From Candidatus Woesearchaeota archaeon UBA153 (GTDB lineage: Archaea > Nanobdellota > Nanobdellia > Woesearchaeales > UBA525): 9,980 bases of DNA. Below, one piece after another: positions 1 to 5,874 of this stretch (its first letter is position 1; every line of letters begins with the position of its first letter). The notes beneath the pieces were generated by a model. That model did not search any database. It had not been told where the DNA came from and saw only the letters and a list, made by a program, of their open reading frames with translations. The position numbers and the translations under genes were made by a program. Location of the stretch: assembly GCA_002503705.1 (NCBI GenBank), contig DASH01000011.1, positions 1 through 9,980 of the forward strand, in the 5' to 3' direction.

Positions 1-363
1 GCCGGTGCCGCCGCCCATGCCGGCGCAGACGAAGCACATGTCCGATCCTTTGATGTGCTCCTTGAGCACTTGAATGGATTCTTGCGCCGCTTCCGCGCCT
101 TTCTGCGGGAAGCCGCCGGCGCCGAGGCCGCGTGTCGTGTCCCGTCCGATCAAGAATTTGCGGTCGGCCTCGGTCATGTCGAGGTGTTGCTTGTCGGTGT
201 TGCACGCGATGATCTCTGCTCCTTTGACGCCTTTGTGGTAGAGCCAGTTGACCATGTTGTTGCCGGCGCCGCCGCAGCCGATGACTTTGATCTTCGCTAA
301 TCCGACGATCAGTTCGTCGTCTGTCGTTGCCCTGTTGTCTCCACGGTTTCCGGTAAAGTCCAT
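1..363 (-). CDS. ftsZ: Cell division GTPase FtsZ, N-terminal part (cut by window edge)
   Basis: FtsZ is the tubulin-like GTPase that polymerises into the cytoplasmic division ring. The first 121 residues are visible and the rest lies left of position 1. The product starts MDFTGNRGDN, then KIKVIGCGGAGNNMVNWL (about 25-41) is the first nucleotide-binding loop, CNTDKQHL (54-61) matches the NTDxxxL segment, TRGLGAGG (77-84) is a glycine loop, and GMGGGTG (115-121) begins the tubulin signature GGGTGTG. The next codon upstream in frame that matters is a TAG at 457-459, and no ATG, GTG or TTG lies between it and the ATG at 361-363, so the start is well fixed. A purine-rich GAGGGGG lies four bases ahead of it and may act as a ribosome-binding site. 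The family call is very secure; which archaeal paralogue (FtsZ1 or FtsZ2) is not resolved. Confidence 0.97.
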   Translation of the reverse strand, partial: MDFTGNRGDNRATTDDELIVGLAKIKVIGCGGAGNNMVNWLYHKGVKGAEIIACNTDKQHLDMTEADRKFLIGRDTTRGLGAGGFPQKGAEAAQESIQVLKEHIKGSDMCFVCAGMGGGTG

Positions 364-594
364 GTTCCCCCTCGTGTGGTTCCTTTTTTTGTCGTTGGTT
401 CCGGGGCAGAACTCGCCGACTTGCAGCGCGCCCGCTAGCGCGGGGTATACCGACGACTACAAGCCCTCGGTGGCCGTTCCCTTTCGGATTGGCTGCCGAG
501 CCCTCCAATCGCGTGAAATAAAGCTCACGTTTTCGGAAGAATGTTTAGTTCTCGCCAAAACCTTTCAATCACTATATATAGCTTATATATAAAC
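364..594 (-). promoter_or_regulatory. ftsZ promoter and long leader
   Basis: On the minus strand a strong TATA box, TTTATATATAAG, lies at 594-583. A start about 26 bases on would fall near 560-565, giving ftsZ a leader near 200 bases. This contrasts with the near-leaderless promoters of the other minus-strand genes here. The leader is GC-rich and holds short possible stems: CGTGA/TCACG near 513-530, CCCGC/GCGGG at 431-444, and ACCGA/TCGGT. A second TATA-like run (AATATATATTT, about 620-630) lies further upstream. No ORF with coding character is visible. The leader is inferred from the TATA position only. Confidence 0.5.
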
Positions 595-633
595 CTTGTC
601 GTTATTCTAAATATACGACCAAATATATATTCT

Positions 634-659
634 GGAGAAAATAAAATATAGAAAGGAAT
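634..659 (-). terminator. T-rich terminator of the winged-helix gene
   Basis: Directly after the TGA at 660-662, the minus strand reads TTCCTTTCTATATTTTATTT and then TTCTCC. This is a run of T-clusters typical of archaeal transcription termination, with no stem-loop needed. Confidence 0.45.
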
Positions 660-1211
660 TCAGCTCTCGTCCGCCTCTCGTCGGAAGAGCGTCTGCTTCT
701 CTCCGCCGTACAACCCCATCGAGCTCATCTGCTCGTACTGGCGGGCCGCCAACAAGAGGTGCAGAATCGTAAAATTGTACTTTGCCTTGATGTCGCCGAT
801 GATGCGCAGGATCGCGCTCGTATCCGCGCGCTCGCCAATCACCAGGACGTTCGCCTTCTCCTTGGTCGCCTTGCCGTGCAGGAGGATCTCATCCACTCCG
901 TCGAGCGCGGAGACGTAGTCGACGAACTCTTCGAGCGCGCTCTTCTTGCTTGCCAAGAGCTCATCCAAGAACTTGGTCTCTTTGGACTGGTTGAGCCGGT
1001 ACAATCGCAGCTTCTTGATGCGCCGCTCATCGACCACTCCCATCTTGACCAAGGTGCGTATGATCCTGTACGCGGTGGCCGGAGCGAGCCTGCTCGCCTT
1101 CGCCGCTTCGCGCACGCCGTACTCGAGTTCCGGGTGGTCCAGGAAGAGCTTCAGCAAGGCCATCCGCTTCTTGTCGAAGAGGCCTTCCAGCAATTTTGAC
1201 GGCTCGACCAT
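660..1211 (-). CDS. Winged-helix regulator with degenerate nucleotidyltransferase-like C-terminus
   Basis: A 183-residue protein. Residues about 10-75 form a winged helix-turn-helix: YGVREAAKASRLAPATAYRI (31-50) is the HTH with its recognition helix, and MGVVDERRIKKLRLYRL (57-73) is the wing. Residues about 104-175 (VDEILLHGKATKEKANVLVI and the following LHLLLAARQYEQM) have the strand/helix order of the minimal nucleotidyltransferase fold found fused to such HTH domains in archaea. Where active enzymes have GS and DxD, this protein has GK (113-114) and NVL (121-123), so it is probably not catalytic. Expected role: a dimeric DNA-binding transcription regulator, perhaps sensing a ligand with its C-terminal part. 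It is alone between ligase and ftsZ, with its own promoter and a nearby dyad. The HTH is clear, the second domain is inference, and the target is unknown. Confidence 0.75.
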   Translation of the reverse strand: MVEPSKLLEGLFDKKRMALLKLFLDHPELEYGVREAAKASRLAPATAYRIIRTLVKMGVVDERRIKKLRLYRLNQSKETKFLDELLASKKSALEEFVDYVSALDGVDEILLHGKATKEKANVLVIGERADTSAILRIIGDIKAKYNFTILHLLLAARQYEQMSSMGLYGGEKQTLFRREADES

Positions 1212-1240
1212 GGTTCTTCAGGAACGTCTGAAGTGGTGGT

Positions 1241-1252
1241 ATTATATAAATG
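1241..1252 (-). promoter_or_regulatory. TATA box of the winged-helix gene
   Basis: The minus strand reads ATTTATATAATA, centred 35 bases before the ATG at 1209-1211. The predicted start is near 1220, giving a leader of about ten bases and no room for a Shine-Dalgarno site. A short inverted repeat, CTTCAG (1216-1221) and CTGAAG (1228-1233), spans the predicted start point and could be an operator half. Confidence 0.6.
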
Positions 1253-1364
1253 TATCGATTGTGAAACAGTGTTTCATTTTTGAAAAGGTAAATTTTTCGT
1301 ACCAGTTCTTACGAATCAATTCGCGCAAAAAGTTCTCCTCGGGAATTGCAAGATGGTTCCTCAT
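1242..1364 (-). CDS. Possible 40-residue small ORF (weak)
   Basis: In the 247-base gap between ligase and the winged-helix gene, the minus strand has ATG at 1362-1364 and TAA at 1242-1244. It encodes MRNHLAIPEENFLRELIRKN followed by WYEKFTFS and a polar tail. An upstream TATA-like ACTATATTG lies near 1390-1398, about 30 bases ahead. Against it: no Shine-Dalgarno site, AT-ending codons unlike the neighbours, and its end overlaps the TATA box and dyad of the next gene. A 7-bp inverted repeat (GGAATTG 1342-1348, CAATTCC 1369-1375) spans its start. This may be chance. I see nothing else in the gap. Confidence 0.13.
   Translation of the reverse strand: MRNHLAIPEENFLRELIRKNWYEKFTFSKMKHCFTIDTFI
1262..1276. 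promoter_or_regulatory. 15-bp perfect dyad, candidate operator
   Basis: TGAAACAGTGTTTCA is a perfect palindrome with 7-base arms around a central G. It sits about 10 bp upstream of the TATA box of the winged-helix gene, where dimeric winged-helix proteins often bind. Autoregulation by the adjacent gene product is the simplest reading, but binding is inferred. Confidence 0.4.
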
Positions 1365-1458
1365 TTGTCAATTCCAGAATATATTTTTCAATATAGTATT
1401 TTCAGAACTCGAAAGAAAATGCACTATTTATTTTCTATAATGTAATTTTTCTACAGAA

Positions 1459-3222
1459 TTACCGTCCTCTCTGGTGTTCGAACGCGACGTGGACCTCTTC
1501 AATCGTGGTCACTTCGTTCGGCGACCGGTCGTCGCGGACGCGGAGAATCCTGGGGAACCTGAGAGCGTACCCACTAGTATAACTGGGCGAGCGCTGGATC
1601 TCTTCGAAGGCGATCTCGAAGACCACGTCCGGCTTGACCGTGACTTCCCGGCCGGACTCTGAGAGGATGTGTGGCTTCAACAGTTCTGTGACTTGGTTGA
1701 ACGTCACCCCGTCCTCCTGTTCCAACTCCTTTAGGCCGGTGCCGACCTTGCCGATCGTGACCAACTCGTTGTCGTCATCCTGGCAGGCGACCGTGAAGCT
1801 CGTCAGCCAGCCGGAACGCTTGCCTTCGCCCCACTCGGCGGCCACGACGACCAAGTCCATCGTGTCCAGGACTGGTTTGACCTTGACCATGTGGCCGACA
1901 CGGCTGCCCGGCTGGTACTTGCCATCCAAGGCCTTGCACATGACGCCTTCGTTCCCCGCGGCGAGACTCTCCTTGTAGAACTTCTCTGCCGCCTTGTCGT
2001 CTGACGTGATGAGGAGTTCGCTCAGCCGGACCCGCTTCGGCACCGGCTTGATGGCTTTCTCCAAGAGTTTTCGGCGCTCGGCGAACGGCGTGTCCAAGAG
2101 CTCCTCACCATCTAAATAGAGCGCGTCGAAGATGTTCAGCTCGACCGGGAACTTCTCTTGGATGGCGGCGATGTCGTACTTGCGCCTGATGCGCTGGCTG
2201 ATCTGCTGGAACGGCGTGTACTTCCCTGTTTTTGAGTCGAAACCGACGGCTTCGCAGTCGAAGATTGCGGTCTTGGCCTTGACGTGCTCTTTGACCGCTT
2301 CGACGACTTCCGGGAACTGTTCGGTGACCTCTTCTAGACGGCGCGTGAAGATGATGACCTTGTCGTCTTCCTTGTGGACTTGCATGCGGAACCCGTCATA
2401 CTTGTACTCCAACGCTCCCGGCTTGCCGACGCGCTCCAAACCGGCGGCGACGCTCGGTTCGCGCTGCGCGAGCATGACTCTCACCGGTGTGAAGAGCGCG
2501 AGCGAAATCTTCTCCAACGCCTTGACGCCGCCGGTCTTCGCCGTTGCCGCGACGAGGCCGTAGTCGTTGCACCGGTCGTACGCTTTCTGGACGACGGCGA
2601 GGAGCTTGTTGTACGCGTCGCGAGTCTCTTCGTCTTTGAGACCGATATCATTCTTTTCCATATCGAAAGTTATGGGGGGGTCTAGATAAGTCCAACAGAT
2701 TGCGTCGCGCAACGTCCCTTCGGCGACGCCGACACGAAGAGTTTCGAGAACGGTGCGGACCAAGAATCTTGCTTCTTCACCGGTCGCGCTGCCGAGCAAC
2801 GCCGCAACCGATTTGACCTTCTGGTCGACGCTCCCCTTGCCCTCACGACCGGGGAGCTTGCGCAGCGTCTCGACGACCTCTTTCACTGAGACGTCGGTCG
2901 CGAACAGAGCTGTTTGTTTCTTCTTCTCGCTCAACAACGCGGCGACCTTGCCCAAATCGCCCTCTTTCTTCCAAAGACTCGTGACTTTCGCTTCGGTATT
3001 CCCGGTGGCCGCGGCGATCGCCTTGACCGCGAGCGCGGTCGAGAAGCCGAGGTTGCGCGAATCCCACGACGGGAAGACCCTGCCCTGGAGGAGAAGAATG
3101 GTGCGTTCAAGTTCCGCTTCGGGAACCTTCTTCAAGAACTCGGACAACAATCGAGTCTTCTCCAACCGTTTAGAGGTCGACTCCAACGACTGGTAGACAG
3201 AGACTAAGGAGGAGTAGTGCAT
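1459..3222 (-). CDS. lig: ATP-dependent DNA ligase
   Basis: This enzyme seals nicks in DNA, joining Okazaki fragments and finishing repair. It uses ATP via a lysine-AMP intermediate. At 587 residues it has the usual archaeal/eukaryal ligase I length. The N-terminal DNA-binding domain covers about 1-235. The adenylation domain carries motif I, EYKYDGFRM (272-280, with Lys274 as AMP acceptor), FTRRLEEVTEQFPEV (292-306), FDCEAV (321-326), NIFDALYLDG (363-372), motif IV EGVMCK (425-430) and motif V MVKVKP (445-450). The OB-fold domain follows, with SGWLTSFTVAC (470-480) and the conserved ending ALRFPRILRVRDDRSP (553-568). All key residues are intact. The start ATG at 3220-3222 lies about 27 bases from a TATA box, so the mRNA is probably leaderless. 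The gene begins 32 bases after the stop of the upstream gene yet has its own promoter. Confidence 0.97.
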   Translation of the reverse strand: MHYSSLVSVYQSLESTSKRLEKTRLLSEFLKKVPEAELERTILLLQGRVFPSWDSRNLGFSTALAVKAIAAATGNTEAKVTSLWKKEGDLGKVAALLSEKKKQTALFATDVSVKEVVETLRKLPGREGKGSVDQKVKSVAALLGSATGEEARFLVRTVLETLRVGVAEGTLRDAICWTYLDPPITFDMEKNDIGLKDEETRDAYNKLLAVVQKAYDRCNDYGLVAATAKTGGVKALEKISLALFTPVRVMLAQREPSVAAGLERVGKPGALEYKYDGFRMQVHKEDDKVIIFTRRLEEVTEQFPEVVEAVKEHVKAKTAIFDCEAVGFDSKTGKYTPFQQISQRIRRKYDIAAIQEKFPVELNIFDALYLDGEELLDTPFAERRKLLEKAIKPVPKRVRLSELLITSDDKAAEKFYKESLAAGNEGVMCKALDGKYQPGSRVGHMVKVKPVLDTMDLVVVAAEWGEGKRSGWLTSFTVACQDDDNELVTIGKVGTGLKELEQEDGVTFNQVTELLKPHILSESGREVTVKPDVVFEIAFEEIQRSPSYTSGYALRFPRILRVRDDRSPNEVTTIEEVHVAFEHQRGR

Positions 3223-3244
3223 CGGAGAAAAGGGGTGTTGTGTC

Positions 3245-3254
3245 TATTTAAAAG
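3245..3254 (-). promoter_or_regulatory. Ligase TATA box; leaderless start
   Basis: The minus strand reads CTTTTAAATA at 3254-3245, centred about 27 bases from the ligase ATG. Transcription should start at or next to the A of the ATG. The box fills the 32-base gap right after the TAA (3255-3257) of the upstream gene. Confidence 0.6.
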
Positions 3255-4028
3255 TTAAGATTTTGCTTGCAGGTACGACTCGAGCGATGTGTACTTTTCC
3301 GGCAAGTAGTGTTCTGAGGCACGAATCGCGCCGACGCGTTGGAACTCGACGTCCGCGAAGTCGCGGCCGACGATTGAGCAGATGCTCTCGAGGAGTTGGA
3401 GGTACTCGGGCGTCATGGCGAACGTCTGCATGACGGGTAACGCCTTATGGGCTCGCTCCCCAGGGATGTTGACGAGATTGATTGGGCAGAGCTCGGGACG
3501 GTCCATGGTGATGATCATCGGGACCGGGACTGAGATGATGATTCCCTCCTTCTTCATCCTGAGATAGGCATCATTGTACTCTTTCTTCCGCTCAGTGAAG
3601 TGACGTTGATCCTCGAGGCCGACCGTCCGGTAGACGAACTCCTCTTTTTCGAGTTTGTGTTCGCGAGCGTGATCGGCGATTGCACGATTCACCTGTTTCC
3701 AGACGCGCATGGCGGAGTTGCCGCTCTTCACCTCGTCAAGGGAGAGGAGATACTGCTGAGTGCCTGCGATATGCGTCTCTTCGAGATAGTTCCGCATCCA
3801 GGAGTAGAGGATGTGCTTGACGTCCACCATTGAACTTGAAGCGGGAATGTATTCGTGCTCACGGTCGAGGACTGCGGAGTCCATGATTGAGAGAACGTCG
3901 ATGAGTGGCACCGCGCCTTTCAGCGGTATCAAGAGCGTCGCGGGATTCTCCTTCTGAATGATGTCGGCGATATCGCCAACACTCTTCGCGAAGGCCCTGA
4001 TAGTTTCCGGTGATCGTGGGTCCACCAT
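3255..4028 (-). CDS. Phosphoribosyltransferase-like protein
   Basis: A 257-residue soluble protein with no signal peptide or membrane segment. The first half follows a type I phosphoribosyltransferase pattern: LLIPLKGAVPLIDVL (32-46) resembles the loop before the substrate site, EYIPASSSMVD (59-69) resembles the next strand and loop, and YLLSLDEVKSGNSA (93-106) sits where PRPP-binding enzymes have a hydrophobic strand, two acidic residues and TG(G/S)(T/S). Here that motif is DE-V-KSGNS, so the usual Thr is missing and activity is uncertain. The second half (about 125-257), with FVYRTVGLEDQRHFTERKKE and ISVPVPMIITMDRPEL, is not recognised. It diverges from orc1 across a shared 159-base gap and lies just ahead of ligase. 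The fold call is inference from motif order. A nucleotide-salvage or regulatory role is possible, and the true substrate is unknown. Confidence 0.5.
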   Translation of the reverse strand: MVDPRSPETIRAFAKSVGDIADIIQKENPATLLIPLKGAVPLIDVLSIMDSAVLDREHEYIPASSSMVDVKHILYSWMRNYLEETHIAGTQQYLLSLDEVKSGNSAMRVWKQVNRAIADHAREHKLEKEEFVYRTVGLEDQRHFTERKKEYNDAYLRMKKEGIIISVPVPMIITMDRPELCPINLVNIPGERAHKALPVMQTFAMTPEYLQLLESICSIVGRDFADVEFQRVGAIRASEHYLPEKYTSLESYLQAKS

Positions 4029-4050
4029 GATGTCTCTAGGTCGGTGCGTA

Positions 4051-4059
4051 TTTATATAG
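4051..4059 (-). promoter_or_regulatory. TATA box of the phosphoribosyltransferase-like gene; leaderless start
   Basis: The minus strand reads CTATATAAA at 4059-4051, centred 26-27 bases from the ATG at 4026-4028. Just upstream on the minus strand is an A-rich run (4060-4072) that can serve as a BRE. The mRNA is predicted to begin at the ATG. Confidence 0.65.
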
Positions 4060-4157
4060 TTTTTCTTTTTTATCTACTGAAAAGTGGTATCTAATCCAAC
4101 TTTATTATTTTCCATATAGTTATTTTCCGGTCAATCTCCGAGTGCCCCGCCACTACC

Positions 4158-4165
4158 TATTTAAA
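4158..4165 (+). promoter_or_regulatory. orc1/cdc6 TATA box; leaderless start
   Basis: TATTTAAA is centred 26 bases before the ATG at 4188, so the transcript should start at the initiation codon. No Shine-Dalgarno site precedes the ATG, which agrees with leaderless translation. Confidence 0.65.
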
Positions 4166-4187
4166 CCTCGTTCGTTTCGCTCGCCGC

Positions 4188-5246
4188 ATGGGCCTTTTCG
4201 ACGACGTCCTCGGCAGCGGCGAGTCGCTCTTCAAGAACGAGGACGCGCTCGAGTACGAGTTCTTGCCGAAGATCCTCCCGTTCCGGGAGCGCGAGCAGCG
4301 TGAACTGGCGGGTTGCATCGCTCCTCTGTTGCAGGGCCGGAACGGCCGCAACGTCCTCGTCCACGGCGCGCCGGGCATCGGGAAGACCGCCGCGGCGCGA
4401 GCTGTCCTGCGCGAAGTCGAGGAGAAGTCGGAGGACGTCAGCGTCGTCTACTTGAACTGTTGGCACGCGAACACGACGTACAAAGTCTATCTCGAGATTT
4501 GCGACCAGCTCGGGTACAAGTTCACGCAGAACAAGAACAGCACGGACTTGCTGAAAGTCTTGACGAGCATGATGAACAAGAGGACCGCGGTGCTCGTCTT
4601 CGACGAGATCGACAAGGCGGAGGAGTTCGACTTCCTCTACGGCCTCGTCGAAGAGCTCTTCAAAAAGTCCTTGATTCTCATCACGAACTACAAGAGCTGG
4701 CTCTTGGAGTTGGACGAGCGTGTCAAGAGCAGAGTCATGCCTGAGCTCATCGAGTTCCGGCAGTACGACGCGAAAGAGACGCGGGAGATCCTCAAGCAGC
4801 GCCTCGACGCGGCCTTCGTCCCCGGCGTCTGGGAGCCGGCGGCGTTCGACCTCGTCGCCGAGCGTGCGGCTACGTCGCGAGACATCCGCGCTGGTTTGTT
4901 CCTTCTCAAGCAGGCGGGGCAGCGCGCGGAGAGCGTCGCGTCGAAGAAAGTGACGGCGGAGCACGTGCGGAGTGCGGTCGCCGCGATCGGCGAGTTCACC
5001 GTGAAGAGCAAGGATGATTTGGGCGAGGAGGAGCAGTTCATCTTCGACCTCATCAAGAAGCAGGACGGCGCGATGAAGATGGGCGACGTGTACAACGAGT
5101 ACAAGCGCCAGGGCGGGAAGGCGAGCTACAAGACGTTCCAGCGGAAGATCGCCGCGCTCGACGAAGGGCGGTTCATCAGCCTCGAGCGGAAGACGGGCGA
5201 CGGCGGGAACACGACGCTCGTCAACCGGAAGATCACGGACTACTAG
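4188..5246 (+). CDS. cdc6: Replication initiator Orc1/Cdc6 (AAA+ ATPase)
   Basis: The archaeal homologue of eukaryotic Orc1 and Cdc6. It binds origin DNA and helps load the MCM helicase. In the 352 residues: PFREREQREL (31-40) precedes the AAA+ core as in the family, HGAPGIGKT (59-67) is Walker A, VFDEID (137-142) is Walker B, LILITNY (162-168) is sensor 1, LDERVKSRV (175-183) carries the arginine finger region, and TSRDIRAGL (229-237) holds the sensor 2 arginine. A C-terminal winged helix spans about 280-350 (EEQFIFDLIKK through TTLVNRKI). The protein is shorter than many homologues of about 400 residues but lacks no core motif. It begins at an ATG 26 bases after a TATA box. The codons are strongly G/C-ending. 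It diverges from the minus-strand cluster and is followed by a hairpin and T-rich sequence. Confidence 0.95.
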   Translation: MGLFDDVLGSGESLFKNEDALEYEFLPKILPFREREQRELAGCIAPLLQGRNGRNVLVHGAPGIGKTAAARAVLREVEEKSEDVSVVYLNCWHANTTYKVYLEICDQLGYKFTQNKNSTDLLKVLTSMMNKRTAVLVFDEIDKAEEFDFLYGLVEELFKKSLILITNYKSWLLELDERVKSRVMPELIEFRQYDAKETREILKQRLDAAFVPGVWEPAAFDLVAERAATSRDIRAGLFLLKQAGQRAESVASKKVTAEHVRSAVAAIGEFTVKSKDDLGEEEQFIFDLIKKQDGAMKMGDVYNEYKRQGGKASYKTFQRKIAALDEGRFISLERKTGDGGNTTLVNRKITDY

Positions 5247-5253
5247 ATTCGTC

Positions 5254-5285
5254 TCGAGAAGTTCTCGACGTCCTTATTTTCATTT
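5254..5285 (+). terminator. orc1 terminator: perfect dyad plus T-rich tail
   Basis: Eight bases after the TAG stop, TCGAGAAGTTCTCGA (5254-5268) is a perfect 15-bp palindrome able to form a six-pair hairpin. CGTCCTTATTTTCATTT follows. Stem plus T-rich tail suits termination, but a DNA-binding dyad is also possible. Confidence 0.5.
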
Positions 5286-5375
5286 AACTCTTGCCGCGGC
5301 GTTCGTTACCGGTGCAGCATTCCCGTCATTTCCCGTCGGGATTCCTCGTCGTCATCGTCGTTATTTTCATATGAC
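5269..5375. repeat. Two degenerate 20-base direct repeats downstream of orc1
   Basis: CGTCCTTATTTTCATTTAAC (5269-5288) and CGTCGTTATTTTCATATGAC (5356-5375) agree at 17 of 20 positions, 87 bases apart. A weaker third copy of the core, TTATTTTT, is at 5423-5430. The core TTATTTTC also occurs twice upstream of orc1 (4105, 4120). They may be initiator-binding repeats or simply recurrent T-rich terminator sequence. Confidence 0.35.
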
Positions 5376-5502
5376 TTTCGGCGGCGTCTTCGAACGGCTC
5401 GCGCCTTCCTCGTCCTCCCTGATTATTTTTGTCCAACTTCTTCCGACGTTATACGAATATTTCTTCCCGTTTCCCCGAGCACGGATTTGTCGTACGGAAA
5501 TC
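5289..5502. other. Non-coding stretch between orc1 and the repeat-protein gene
   Basis: The gap between the orc1 stop and the next start is 337 bases. Outside the terminator, repeats and promoter it is rich in C and T on the plus strand (for example CTTCCTCGTCCTCC near 5404-5418). I see no ORF with coding character and no strong long stem. It may be a downstream part of an origin region or simply spacer. Confidence 0.3.
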
Positions 5503-5580
5503 CCCTCGAGGCGTTTTCGAGGGAAAACTATATAAAGGGGTCTTCCCGAGGACGAATCACACTTAGTTGAGGTGGTGTTA
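5503..5580 (+). promoter_or_regulatory. Strong promoter with inverted repeat, TATA box and Shine-Dalgarno site
   Basis: The inverted repeat CCCTCGA (5503-5509) and TCGAGGG (5517-5523) abuts a purine-rich BRE (GAAAAC) and the TATA box CTATATAAAGG (5528-5538). A start near 5559 gives a leader of about 25 bases. GAGGTGG (5569-5575) is an excellent Shine-Dalgarno site eight bases before the ATG at 5584 and rules in favour of that start over the in-frame GTG at 5572. The set suggests high expression, and the inverted repeat may be an operator. Confidence 0.65.
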
Positions 5581-5583
5581 ACC

Positions 5584-5826
5584 ATGGCAGAAGTTTTGGT
5601 GAAGTGTGGAGTCAAGCGGCAGCCCGGCTATCTCTATTTCATCGACAAGAAGGGCAATGTCGCGCGCGTCCAGATGGCCCGCGCCGGGAAGAAGACGAGC
5701 AAGGCCCAGCAGGTCCTCGTGAAGTGCGGCGTCAAGCGCCAGAAGGGCTTCCTCTACTTCCTCGACAAGAAGGGGAACGTCGCTCGCGCCAAGATGGCCC
5801 GTGGCGGCAAGCGCAAGAAGAGATAA
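5584..5826 (+). CDS. Small basic protein made of two near-identical 34-residue halves
   Basis: An 80-residue, very Lys/Arg-rich protein not matched to a named family. Residues 4-37 (VLVKCGVKRQPGYLYF, then DKKGNVARVQMARAGKK) and 44-77 (VLVKCGVKRQKGFLYF, then DKKGNVARAKMARGGKR) are the same unit repeated with a period of exactly 40 residues, identical at 27 of 34 positions. About 11 of those 27 identical residues use different codons, so the copies are old and kept alike by selection. Each unit looks like a short beta hairpin with one Cys and a basic MARxGK tail. It has no membrane segment. The charge and the strong promoter suggest an abundant nucleic-acid-binding protein (chromatin, ribosome or RNA chaperone), which is inference. 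The two cysteines, one per unit, could pair or share a metal. It is followed by a T-rich terminator. Confidence 0.8.
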   Translation: MAEVLVKCGVKRQPGYLYFIDKKGNVARVQMARAGKKTSKAQQVLVKCGVKRQKGFLYFLDKKGNVARAKMARGGKRKKR

Positions 5827-5841
5827 ATCTCTCTTCTGAAA

Positions 5842-5866
5842 CCCTTTTCACAACTTCTTTTTCTTT
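5842..5866 (+). terminator. T-rich terminator of the repeat-protein gene
   Basis: CCCTTTTCACAACTTCTTTT and then TCTTTC follows 16 bases after the TAA. Clusters of T without a stem are the usual archaeal signal. Confidence 0.5.
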
Positions 5867-5874
5867 CGTCCTGC

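Larger units (their letters stand above)
4029..4187. other. Divergent intergenic region beside orc1, candidate replication origin
   Basis: A 159-base AT-rich gap between genes that point away from each other, next to the initiator gene. It contains the TATA boxes of both neighbours and a direct repeat TTATTTTCC at 4105-4113 and 4120-4128 (15-base period). On the minus strand this reads GGAAAATAA and only loosely recalls the TGGAAAC core of known origin recognition boxes. Archaeal origins commonly lie next to orc1/cdc6, and all protein genes here run away from this gap. No clean ORB match is present, so the call is positional. Confidence 0.4.

Noticed and set aside
4161..4964. Long minus-strand open frame over orc1
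   Set aside because: It is antisense to a clear AAA+ gene. Its Leu/Arg/Asp/Val-rich composition reflects the GC-rich codons of orc1.
4029..5571. Canonical origin recognition boxes near orc1
   Set aside because: No clean match to the TTCCAGTGGAAAC-type consensus with a G-rich side was found; only weak GGAAAATAA similarity.
5572..5583. GTG start four codons upstream for the basic repeat protein
   Set aside because: It overlaps the Shine-Dalgarno site (5569-5575), which is ideally spaced for the ATG at 5584.
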